In this document: positions 1 to 6,186 of the stretch, in pieces
How the letters are laid out: each line of letters opens with the position of its first letter
Position numbering within the stretch: the stretch's first letter is position 1
DNA from: Flammeovirgaceae bacterium
Lineage (GTDB): Bacteria > Bacteroidota > Bacteroidia > Cytophagales > Cyclobacteriaceae
Assembly (NCBI GenBank): GCA_003229495.1
Contig: QIEB01000068.1
Span: 1-7,386, forward strand
Length of the DNA stretch: 7,386 nt
Reading direction: 5' to 3'
Translations under genes and position numbers: made by a program
Notes under the pieces: model-generated
Seen by the model: the letters and a program-made list of their open reading frames with translations, nothing else
What the model was told of the DNA's origin: nothing
Database searches by the model: none

Positions 1-4
1 GATA

Positions 5-1015
5 TTAATCGTTAGACGAATAGTTAATCTCCGTATTGTCTCCGATGTTTAAGCTTTGGCTAGGACCTTTAAGTATGGTATCACCCCCAATAACAGACCC
101 GTTTAAAACCGCAACTTCCAATCTGCTGAAAGAACCAATAATACTGTTCTCAATAATAGAGTTTCGAACCAAAGTCTCTTTCCCAATTGCCACGAACGGA
201 CCTATTATAGAGTTCTCAATCCGGCAGTTGTTTGCAATACTTACAGGAGGAATAATTACAGAGTTAGAAAAATGGTAGTCAGAAGTGTTCATAAATTCCT
301 CACTACTAAGCAGAATACCATTAGCTTCCAAAAGTGATTCCTTTTTCCCACAATCATACCAATTATTTACAGGGAATATCGACAAAGACTCACCATGCTC
401 CAGCATTTCCATTAAAGCATCCGTCAATTGGTACTCTCCCAGAGTCTTGATCCCTCTATCAATTATTTTCTCGATGGACTCTACAAAAAGTTTTGGGTTA
501 TTGAGTTTATATATCCCCACCAGAGCCAGATTTGACTTAGGAATTTGTGGTTTCTCAACCAGGCATTTCACGTTGTCCTGGCTGTCAATTTCAACTACTC
601 CAAAATTTCCAGGGGTGTCCACTTTTTTAGTCCCCACTGCGGATTGAGGGACCTTGAGAAATTCTTTTATATCGAGGTTAAGAATTGTGTCCCCCAGCAT
701 AATGAGTACTTCCTTTTGGTCTCTGATGGACTCACGAGCACACCAAAGAGCATGACCGATGCCTTCACGTGGTTCCTGGACCACGAACTCCACCTCTAAT
801 TTCTGCTCTTGGTAGTATTCCTTAATAAAGGATTCAATTTTATCTCCAAGATATCCGATAATAAAACAGAAATCCTTGATCCCTCCCGAGATCAAAGTGT
901 CTACGATGTGGGCCAGAATTGGCTTACCTGCAACTGGTACCAGGGCTTTTGGTTGGGTGTGGGTATGAGGCCTTAGCTTAGAGCCCATCCCGGCAACCGG
1001 AATTACTGCTTTCAT
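5..1015 (-). CDS. Sugar-1-phosphate nucleotidyltransferase with C-terminal left-handed beta-helix
   Basis: A 336-residue protein that should couple a sugar 1-phosphate to an NTP, giving a nucleotide sugar and pyrophosphate in the cytoplasm for LPS, exopolysaccharide or glycan synthesis. The N-terminal Rossmann-like domain has the family signature at residues 9-25 (GMGSKLRP...PKAL). The usual form is GxGTRLxP, so Ser-Lys replaces Thr-Arg here. A likely metal-binding Asp sits in LGDT (107-110), with VEKP at 153-156 and WYDCGKKESLLEAN at 219-232, matching the family's WxDxGTxExLLxAN block. From about 247 to 330, repeated I-x-N-S-x-I-G hexads indicate a left-handed beta-helix, as in long RmlA-like, GlmU-like and GDP-mannose pyrophosphorylase-like enzymes. 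ATG start with no clear Shine-Dalgarno. The TAA stop is inside the window, so the gene is complete. It stands alone, downstream of the candidate origin. The fold assignment is strong, but the nucleotide and sugar cannot be fixed from sequence; dTTP-glucose-1-P type is one option. Confidence 0.9.
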   Translation of the reverse strand: MKAVIPVAGMGSKLRPHTHTQPKALVPVAGKPILAHIVDTLISGGIKDFCFIIGYLGDKIESFIKEYYQEQKLEVEFVVQEPREGIGHALWCARESIRDQKEVLIMLGDTILNLDIKEFLKVPQSAVGTKKVDTPGNFGVVEIDSQDNVKCLVEKPQIPKSNLALVGIYKLNNPKLFVESIEKIIDRGIKTLGEYQLTDALMEMLEHGESLSIFPVNNWYDCGKKESLLEANGILLSSEEFMNTSDYHFSNSVIIPPVSIANNCRIENSIIGPFVAIGKETLVRNSIIENSIIGSFSRLEVAVLNGSVIGGDTILKGPSQSLNIGDNTEINYSSND

Positions 1016-1106
1016 AAGAAATCATGATGACGCTGCTAATTTAAGGGCATCATTTTAAAATACCGATCATTAATACCAATAATTCCATAAAAGTAAATAT
1101 CATGTG

Positions 1107-1119
1107 GTACACGCTGTAC
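1107..1119. promoter_or_regulatory. Dyad GTACA-CGC-TGTAC upstream of the nucleotidyltransferase
   Basis: A perfect inverted repeat with 5-base arms and a 3-base centre lies about 92 bases upstream of the nucleotidyltransferase ATG. GTACAC also recurs directly at 1107-1112 and 1116-1121. On the minus strand TACTTTTA (1088-1095), one base off the Bacteroidota -7 motif TAnnTTTG, lies between the dyad and the gene. The dyad could therefore be an operator near a promoter. No TTTG is visible at the -33 position, and arms this short can arise by chance. Confidence 0.2.
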
Positions 1120-1213
1120 ACTGGTATGAGAAAAGTATAATTAACCATTTGGTAATAAAAGTGATAACAGTGAACGATAGATGTAGTAGCTTATTTACGT
1201 AAACTTCAGGTTT

Positions 1214-1333
1214 ATGCAATCCAAAAAGACTAAAGTCACTGATAAAGAAGCAGGTAGGGGAATCATAGCAAAAAAGATGGACATTTTAAACCTACCCGGT
1301 GATTCTTTAAGATATAGCGAATCTGAGTTATAA
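1214..1333 (+). CDS. Possible 39-residue small ORF, unknown function
   Basis: ATG to TAA, 39 codons, opposite in strand to both flanking genes. The product is Lys-rich at its N-terminus (MQSKKTKVTDKEAGRG) and ends in an acidic, Ser-rich tail (SLRYSESEL), with no membrane segment. AGG ends 3 bases before the ATG, too close for an effective Shine-Dalgarno. I do not recognise the peptide. Its composition is less skewed to Phe/Tyr/Ile than chance frames in AT-rich DNA usually are, which is the only support. It ends 80 bases before the first DnaA box and may simply be chance reading through non-coding DNA. Confidence 0.2.
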   Translation: MQSKKTKVTDKEAGRGIIAKKMDILNLPGDSLRYSESEL

Positions 1334-1413
1334 TGGGGGAAATTTGACCTTGTGGTGACTACTTATTGGCGCCCATTTTTTTGCATAAATTATGTTTTCA
1401 AAAAAGTGTTTGC

Positions 1414-1422
1414 TTATCCACA
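1414..1422 (+). promoter_or_regulatory. DnaA box 1 (perfect TTATCCACA)
   Basis: Exact match to the bacterial DnaA-box consensus on the plus strand. It points toward boxes 2 and 3, which lie on the opposite strand. Confidence 0.75.
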
Positions 1423-1452
1423 AAATATTCATTTAATCACACACGCATATCT

Positions 1453-1467
1453 CGTTGAATATCAACG
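1453..1467. repeat. Perfect dyad between the DnaA boxes
   Basis: CGTTGA and TCAACG form 6-base inverted arms around ATA. Its centre (1460) is 3 bases from the midpoint of DnaA boxes 1 and 2 (1457), so the core is nearly symmetrical. It could be a binding site for an origin regulator or architectural protein, but no known factor is recognised. Confidence 0.45.
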
Positions 1468-1491
1468 TATTGAACTTATATTTTATAGATT

Positions 1492-1500
1492 TGTGGATAA
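1492..1500 (-). promoter_or_regulatory. DnaA box 2 (perfect TTATCCACA on minus strand)
   Basis: The plus strand reads TGTGGATAA, the exact complement of the consensus. It directly abuts the AT-rich 1468-1491 stretch. Confidence 0.75.
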
Positions 1501-1511
1501 ACAAGTCATTT

Positions 1512-1520
1512 TGTGGAAAA
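1512..1520 (-). promoter_or_regulatory. DnaA box 3 (TTTTCCACA, one mismatch)
   Basis: The plus strand reads TGTGGAAAA. It fits the relaxed consensus TTWTNCACA and starts 20 bases from box 2 in the same orientation. Confidence 0.6.
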
Positions 1521-1820
1521 GTTAGCTTGACTTTTTGGAATCTTTTTTTAGTATAATTGAGCGATAGTTAGAACACCGGATATTATCTGCCAGGAGCCCC
1601 ATCCTAGGTTCATTATAACATCTATTTCGAGCTTAAATAATTGTATTTTACCGCTATCAAAAGGTATATTTTTTGTTGATTTTATTGTTTCAAATTGCTT
1701 ATTCCAATCTTACTAATGTTTGTGTACTGATAGCGATTCATAAAACCAGTATTATTCTGGGTAGTGACCATATTTGAATTATTAGAATTATCCAATTTTC
1801 TAAATTCTACTGGATTACGA

Positions 1821-1832
1821 TATCTTAAGATA
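1821..1832. repeat. 12-base perfect palindrome TATCTTAAGATA
   Basis: It lies 24 bases beyond the GH3 stop codon. It has no loop and no following T-run, so it is a poor rho-independent terminator. A protein-binding site or chance are both possible. Confidence 0.35.
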
Positions 1833-1855
1833 CTTCAAGTCATTTAATCGCATCT

Positions 1856-3382
1856 CTACTTTATTGCCGCAATCATTCCCAATATGTCTTCAATAAACTC
1901 TCTGCTATTGGCCAGGCGCGGGACCTTATTTTGACCTCCTAGTTTTCCCCGGCGTTTCATCCAGTTGTAGAAGGTGCCATTTGGCACCTTTTGTACTATG
2001 GGCGGTTGTAGTGCAATATCCTTGTACCGCTTTGCCTCATAGTCTGAATTAAGTTTTTTCAGCGTCCGATCAAGTACCACCGCAAAAATCTCGATATCAT
2101 TAGGATCTTTGGAGAATTCGATGATCCATTGGTGACCTCCTTTGCTTTTACTAGTCAAATAAACGGGGCCGGCAGTAAAATTCGTAATTTCCGCATGCGT
2201 CTCAGTACACGCCTTGGTAATGGCTGATTCAGCGTTTTCGATTACCAGCTCTTCACCAAATGCGTTTATAAAATGTTTGGTCCTACCGGTAATCTTGATC
2301 CTAAAAGGGTTGATCGAAGTGAATCTCATAGTATCTCCAATCTTGTAGCGCCATAATCCGGCATTGGTAGTAATCACCATGGCATAGTTCTTATTCAACT
2401 GTACCTGTTCAAGCTCAATAGTGGTTGGATTTTCCTGTTGGAGGTTTTCGATTGGAATAAACTCATAGTAGATACCGTAGTCAAGCATCAACAAAAGTTC
2501 TTCAGAATCAATGCTATCCTGTATCCCAAAAAATCCTTCTGAGGCATTATAGGTCTCCAGGAATCGCATCCGCGGATTCCCAATCAGGGACTGGAACAGG
2601 GATTTGTAGGGTGGGAAGGCAACCGCACCATGGATGAACAATTCCAAATTGGGCCAAACTTCTGCAATATAGGACTTACCTTTGATCTCCAATATTCGCT
2701 GCAGCAACAATATGGTCCAGGTAGGCACACCAGAAATACTGGTTACATTTTCATTGGCGGTAGCAAGAGCCATACGCTCAATTTTCTCTTCCCATTCATC
2801 CATCAGGGCTATTTCAAGACTGGGAGTCCGAACAAACTGCGCCCATAGTGGTAAATTCTTCATTATGACTGCTGATACATCCCCATAGTAGGAATTTAAC
2901 TTTGGATCAAACTGGTTAATTTGCTGACTTCCACCAATGGCCAGGCCTTTGCCATCAAATAATTTTGAACTGGGATGGTTGTTTATATAGATTGATATCA
3001 GGTCCTTGCCACCTTTGAAATGACAGTCATCCAGAGCCTCTTGCGAAACCGGAATGAATTTACTTTTTGCATTGGTAGTACCGGACGATTTTGCGAACCA
3101 CCGGATTTCGCTGGGCCACAGCAGGTTCTGCTCGCCTTTCATAATTCGGGAGATATACGGAAAGAGCTCCTCATAAGTCACCACCGGTACCCGCTCAGCA
3201 AACTCGGCGTGGTTCGTTATACTATGAAAATGATATTTTTCTCCGTATTCAGTGTCTTTAGCCTGCTTGACTAATTTCTCAAATAATTCATTTTGCACTT
3301 CCACAGGGTATTTCATAAACAGCTCCACCTCGTGAATCCGTTTTTGCATTACCCAGGAGAGTATGGAATTAATTAGAGCCAA
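1856..3382 (-). CDS. GH3-family acyl-adenylating amide synthetase
   Basis: A 508-residue protein of the GH3 family, named for plant enzymes that adenylate jasmonate or auxin and conjugate it to an amino acid. Bacterial members have the same fold, but their substrates are mostly unknown. Visible motifs: the phosphate-binding loop SSGTTNAKSKF (99-109), YNASEGFFG (278-286) for the acyl-adenylate site, LWRYKIGD (343-350), and GRTKHFINAFGEELV (366-380) at the hinge to the mobile C-terminal domain, which ends with LGGQNKVPRL (481-490). Length is normal for bacterial GH3. The start is TTG, one base after the lptB TAA. The next ATG, codon 12, would remove an N-terminal stretch resembling the start of other Bacteroidota members as I recall them (MALINSILSWVMQKRIH). 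Translation therefore probably depends on coupling to lptB. Last gene of the recJ-lptB-GH3 unit. The position hints at a lipid, fatty-acid or envelope role, but the substrate is unknown. Confidence 0.9.
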   Translation of the reverse strand: MALINSILSWVMQKRIHEVELFMKYPVEVQNELFEKLVKQAKDTEYGEKYHFHSITNHAEFAERVPVVTYEELFPYISRIMKGEQNLLWPSEIRWFAKSSGTTNAKSKFIPVSQEALDDCHFKGGKDLISIYINNHPSSKLFDGKGLAIGGSQQINQFDPKLNSYYGDVSAVIMKNLPLWAQFVRTPSLEIALMDEWEEKIERMALATANENVTSISGVPTWTILLLQRILEIKGKSYIAEVWPNLELFIHGAVAFPPYKSLFQSLIGNPRMRFLETYNASEGFFGIQDSIDSEELLLMLDYGIYYEFIPIENLQQENPTTIELEQVQLNKNYAMVITTNAGLWRYKIGDTMRFTSINPFRIKITGRTKHFINAFGEELVIENAESAITKACTETHAEITNFTAGPVYLTSKSKGGHQWIIEFSKDPNDIEIFAVVLDRTLKKLNSDYEAKRYKDIALQPPIVQKVPNGTFYNWMKRRGKLGGQNKVPRLANSREFIEDILGMIAAIK

Positions 3383-3383
3383 T

Positions 3384-4115
3384 TTAGATTTTACGCTTTA
3401 ATTCAAAACTTTGACCTAGGTATACCCTTCTTACCTGCTCGTCGTTTGCCAACTCTTCTGCACTACCTGAGCGCAAGAGATTGCCTTCTGTCATTATATA
3501 AGCGCGGTCGGTGATGGATAATGTTTCATTTACATTGTGGTCGGTGATGAGTATGCCAATGTTCTTTTTCCGCAACCGGGCTACGATGGTCTGTATCTCC
3601 TCCACCGCAATGGGGTCCACCCCGGCAAACGGTTCATCTAACAGCACGAAATGAGGATCCACTGCCAGGGCCCTGGCAATTTCCGTTCGTCGTCTTTCGC
3701 CTCCTGAAAGCAACACTCCTTTATTTTTCCGAACATGACCTAGACTGAATTCCTGGAGTAGCTGCTCCATTTTTTCTTTTTGTTGCTGTTTGGTAAGATC
3801 TGACATTTCCAGTACCGCCAATAAATTCTCCTCAACGGTGAGGTGACGGAATACTGAAGCTTCCTGAGCCAGGTATCCAATCCCTCGTTTAGCCCTTTTG
3901 TACATGGGCAGTCTGGTTATGTTTTCGTCATCAAGAAATATTTCTCCGCTGTTTGGCTTTATCAGCCCAACAATCATATAAAATGTGGTGGTCTTCCCCG
4001 CCCCATTAGGCCCCAGCAGTCCGACAATCTCGCCCCTTTCAACTGTAACGGATACCTGATTTACCACCGTCCTCTTGGCATATTTCTTAACTAATTTTTC
4101 TCCTCTCAGTATCAT
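3384..4115 (-). CDS. lptB: LPS export ABC transporter ATP-binding protein LptB
   Basis: A 243-residue cytoplasmic ATPase that powers extraction of lipopolysaccharide from the inner membrane by LptFG and its transfer along the Lpt bridge. It shows the full ABC set: Walker A GPNGAGKTT (35-43), Q-loop YLAQEASVFRHLTVEENL (81-98), signature LSGGERRR (136-143), Walker B FVLLDEP (156-162), D-loop AGVDP (164-168) and H-loop TDHNVNETL (191-199). YLAQEASVFRxLTVxEN, LSGGERRRxEIARAL and DEPFAGVDPIAVxxIQ are characteristic of LptB rather than of the related LivF/LivG amino-acid ATPases. Length matches the family. The ATG start overlaps the recJ stop as ATGA, so translation is likely coupled to recJ. The neighbours are not lptA or lptC, unlike the enterobacterial arrangement. 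LptF/LptG are not in this window. Confidence 0.95.
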   Translation of the reverse strand: MILRGEKLVKKYAKRTVVNQVSVTVERGEIVGLLGPNGAGKTTTFYMIVGLIKPNSGEIFLDDENITRLPMYKRAKRGIGYLAQEASVFRHLTVEENLLAVLEMSDLTKQQQKEKMEQLLQEFSLGHVRKNKGVLLSGGERRRTEIARALAVDPHFVLLDEPFAGVDPIAVEEIQTIVARLRKKNIGILITDHNVNETLSITDRAYIMTEGNLLRSGSAEELANDEQVRRVYLGQSFELKRKI

Positions 4116-5815
4116 GATGCTAATTTAATATCCTTAACCATCATTTGTAAGGATCTTTCACCCCGGAAGGTATTTATTTCCAAAGTATAGGCCACATCAA
4201 AAGAAGTGCCTGCTTGGAGTGCCTCTGCATATTTTGACAGGCCGAAAGCCACCCCGCTAAAAAATTTGCCCGAAGACGATCTTACTCCAAATTTCAGGTG
4301 CTGTTCCTTCAGCACCTGGGTCCCTGAATACGCTTTGAGTCCCTTACTAATGAAAACCGGCGGCATATTGCCTGGACCAAATGGTCCCATTTGCCTTAGT
4401 ATGTTATAGAAATTATCATTTATATCTTCCAACGACAATTCGTGGTCTATTTCTAACAAAGGTGTCAACAATTCCTCAGTTATCGATGCAGAGACCACTT
4501 CCTCAAACCGTTTTTGGAAGTCTTTGATCTTATCCAGGGGCAAAGTTAAGCCAGCGGCATATTTATGACCACCATAAGCATCTAAAAGATCGGAACAAGC
4601 AGAAATTGCCTCATAAATATCAAATCCCGGTACCGAACGTGCCGACCCGGTAGCTTTATTCTGCGATTGGGTAAGAATAATTGTTGGACGGTAATACTTC
4701 TCTACACAGCGTGAAGCTACTATCCCAATCACACCTTTATGCCAGTGCTCCTGGTAAAGTACCGTTGACCTGGCGTTTGCTTGCGGTATTGTTTCAGCAA
4801 TCATGGCCAGCGCCTCTCTGGTAGTATTGGAGTCTTTCTCTTTTCGGGTACTGTTATTCCGGTCAACACTAGAGGCCCATTTTTCAGCCTCACTACCACT
4901 GTCGGATAGCAATAACTCAACTGCGGACCTGGCATGTTCAATTCGCCCCGCTGCATTTATTCTGGGAGCCAGGCTAAAAACTACTTCGGAATTTCCTACC
5001 CGGCTGTTAATTCCACCTACGTCCAACAAGGCTTTTATTCCCAGTCTTGGTTTTTTGTTTATTTTCTTAAGCCCGTAATAACTCAACACCCTGTTCTCTC
5101 CGGTAATTGGCACCATATCAGCGGCAATACTCACGGCCACCAGGTCAAGAAATTCATAAGTGGTTTCTAATGGTATCCCGCGCTGAATGCATATGGCCTG
5201 AATCAATTTAAATCCTACTCCACAACCAGTGAGTTCCTTGTACGGGTAAGCACATCCACCTTGTTTGGTATCCAGCACCGCGGCGGCCGGTGGTAATTCC
5301 TCTCCCGGAAAGTGATGATCACATATAATAAATTTCAGTCCGTGGGACACTCCCTTTGCTACTAAATCCACCGCTTTGATGCCGCAATCCAGGGTGATTA
5401 TCAGTTTGTAATCCTGATCGATAGCATGCTGCAACCCCAACTCTGATAGTCCATAGCCTTCCGTGTATCGATCCGGAATATAGTAATCAATATTTGCATA
5501 TAAGGTATTTATAAAACCATAAACCAAAGAAACCGCAGTAGTACCATCAACGTCGTAATCTCCGTAGATTAGAATCTTTTCACCCGCTGTTATTGCTCTT
5601 TCAACGGTTTTGACAGCAGTGGTCATGTCTTTCATCAGAAAAGGATCATGTAACTTGTCCAGGGAGGGTCTGAAAAAAGCCCTGGCCTTTTCAAAATTGT
5701 CAATGCCCCGTTGGACCAGGATGGTGGCTAAAACGGAATTAATATTAAGTTGGTTGGCTAAGGATTGTACCTTCGACGATTCCGGAGATCTTTTGTAAAC
5801 CCATTTTTTCTGCAT
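4112..5815 (-). CDS. recJ: Single-stranded-DNA-specific 5'-3' exonuclease RecJ
   Basis: A 567-residue DHH-superfamily nuclease that degrades single-stranded DNA 5' to 3' in RecFOR recombination, mismatch repair and base-excision repair. The metal-binding motifs are present in order: YGDYDVDGTT (84-93), ITLDCGI (140-146), CDHH (165-168) and SIAADMVP (229-236). Further along are PRINAAGRI (284-292), the DHHA1-domain features SARS (391-394) and GGHKYAAGL (415-423), and a C-terminal OB-fold-like region from about 460 to 567. Length is typical of RecJ (about 560-580). The ATG start has no Shine-Dalgarno, as is usual for Bacteroidota. It is first in the recJ-lptB-GH3 unit, with a 4-base overlap into lptB. 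A heptamer repeat array begins 63 bases upstream of its start. No catalytic residue appears to be missing. Confidence 0.96.
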   Translation of the reverse strand: MQKKWVYKRSPESSKVQSLANQLNINSVLATILVQRGIDNFEKARAFFRPSLDKLHDPFLMKDMTTAVKTVERAITAGEKILIYGDYDVDGTTAVSLVYGFINTLYANIDYYIPDRYTEGYGLSELGLQHAIDQDYKLIITLDCGIKAVDLVAKGVSHGLKFIICDHHFPGEELPPAAAVLDTKQGGCAYPYKELTGCGVGFKLIQAICIQRGIPLETTYEFLDLVAVSIAADMVPITGENRVLSYYGLKKINKKPRLGIKALLDVGGINSRVGNSEVVFSLAPRINAAGRIEHARSAVELLLSDSGSEAEKWASSVDRNNSTRKEKDSNTTREALAMIAETIPQANARSTVLYQEHWHKGVIGIVASRCVEKYYRPTIILTQSQNKATGSARSVPGFDIYEAISACSDLLDAYGGHKYAAGLTLPLDKIKDFQKRFEEVVSASITEELLTPLLEIDHELSLEDINDNFYNILRQMGPFGPGNMPPVFISKGLKAYSGTQVLKEQHLKFGVRSSSGKFFSGVAFGLSKYAEALQAGTSFDVAYTLEINTFRGERSLQMMVKDIKLAS

Positions 5816-5854
5816 GCGTTGTAAAGTAACTAATTAGAGTCTGAATTAGGAATC

Positions 5855-5899
5855 ATTATGAATCAGAAATTATGAATTGGGGCATGGGGCATGGGGCAT
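5855..5899. repeat. Heptamer-phased repeat with three GGGGCAT copies upstream of recJ
   Basis: GGGGCAT is repeated three times without error (5879-5885, 5886-5892, 5893-5899). Before it, ATTATGAAT occurs at 5855-5863 and again at 5869-5877, a 14-base or two-heptamer step. The AT-rich part can thus be cut into degenerate 7-base units (ATGAATC, AGAAATT, ATGAATT) in the same phase as the G-rich units. It lies 40-84 bases upstream of the recJ start, within the likely promoter or leader. Confidence 0.75.
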
Positions 5900-5916
5900 T
5901 GTAAATTGATTGCTGT

Positions 5917-5948
5917 TTTCTTGAAATAAATTGGAATGTCTAATTTTA
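5917..5948 (+). promoter_or_regulatory. Weak candidate Bacteroidota promoter for the small ORF
   Basis: TAATTTTA (5941-5948) is one base off the -7 consensus TAnnTTTG. TTTC (5917-5920) lies 20 bases upstream, where the -33 TTTG is expected, also with one mismatch. It would give a transcript starting just before the 5968 start codon. Two imperfect elements in AT-rich DNA are weak evidence. Confidence 0.25.
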
Positions 5949-5967
5949 GGAGCATACTTATCTGAAA

Positions 5968-6081
5968 GTGAAAAACATTAAAAACTGGTACCATCGTTGG
6001 AAGGAGTACATAAGGGTGGATGTAATTATGTACCTGGTGATGATCTTGTTGTTTGTGCTGATTTTGGTTTTCTATTTGTAG
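5968..6081 (+). CDS. 37-residue single-pass membrane small protein
   Basis: GTG to TAG, 37 codons, on the strand opposite to all long genes here. Residues 1-16 are basic and aromatic (KNIKNWYHRWKEYIR), and residues 17-37 form an unbroken hydrophobic helix that runs to the C-terminus with only one Asp near its start. This positive-inside, single-helix layout is typical of bacterial small membrane proteins. The frame is open back to 5950. TAGGAG (5947-5952) could serve a CTG at 5962 (9-base gap) or the GTG at 5968 (15 bases). AAGGAG (6001-6006) precedes an internal GTG at 6016 by 9 bases, which would yield only the helix. I favour 5968 because the aromatic, basic N-terminus looks selected. The shared terminator at 6187-6219 lies downstream. 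Function unknown; I do not recognise a named family. Confidence 0.55.
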   Translation: MKNIKNWYHRWKEYIRVDVIMYLVMILLFVLILVFYL

Positions 6082-6186
6082 GAAGGTAGTCGGCCTCTCC
6101 CACTTCTCAAAAGATTGTATTTTTCCTGTATGGGTCTCAAAACATGCACCAATTTTTCACGATCCTCTGTTGAGATTTGGTAACAC

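Larger units (their letters stand above)
1414..1520. other. Candidate chromosomal replication origin (oriC) core
   Basis: Three DnaA-box sequences fall within 107 bases. TTATCCACA (1414-1422, plus) and TGTGGATAA (1492-1500, its perfect complement on minus) match the consensus 9-mer exactly. TGTGGAAAA (1512-1520, minus; TTTTCCACA) differs by one base. Boxes 2 and 3 start 20 bases apart in the same orientation, about two helical turns. A perfect dyad, CGTTGA-ATA-TCAACG (1453-1467), lies almost at the midpoint between boxes 1 and 2. The 24 bases at 1468-1491, next to box 2, contain only three G/C and are a natural candidate for the duplex-unwinding element. DnaA binding to such boxes to open AT-rich DNA is established bacterial biology; calling this the chromosomal origin is inference. 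No dnaA gene lies in the window. The alternative is a DnaA-titration or DnaA-regulated site. Confidence 0.6.
1016..1855. other. 840-base intergenic gap with candidate replication origin
   Basis: No convincing long gene is present on either strand. The stretch is visibly more AT-rich than the flanking genes. It contains, in order, a short dyad near the nucleotidyltransferase start, a 39-codon plus-strand ORF of doubtful status, a cluster of DnaA boxes at 1414-1520, a separated inverted repeat (CGCTATCA at 1652-1659 and TGATAGCG at 1728-1735), and a 12-base palindrome at 1821-1832. I see no tRNA, no clear rho-independent terminator and no insertion-sequence ends. Confidence 0.7.

Noticed and set aside
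1352..1525. Open plus-strand frame of 57 codons from GTG, running across the DnaA boxes
   Set aside because: No ATG, no ribosome site, and a Phe/Tyr/Ile/Val-rich product typical of AT-rich non-coding DNA. The DnaA boxes explain the sequence better.
1548..1613. 21-codon minus-strand ORF (starts MNLGWGSWQII) faintly resembling a TatA N-terminus
   Set aside because: Far too short, lacks the Phe-Gly hinge and amphipathic helix of TatA, and has no supporting context.
1788..1796. TTATCCAAT as a fourth DnaA box
   Set aside because: Two mismatches to the consensus and 268 bases from the cluster; only a loose resemblance to weak boxes such as E. coli R3.
1821..1832. Terminator of the GH3 operon
   Set aside because: The palindrome has no loop and no T-run after it on the minus strand.
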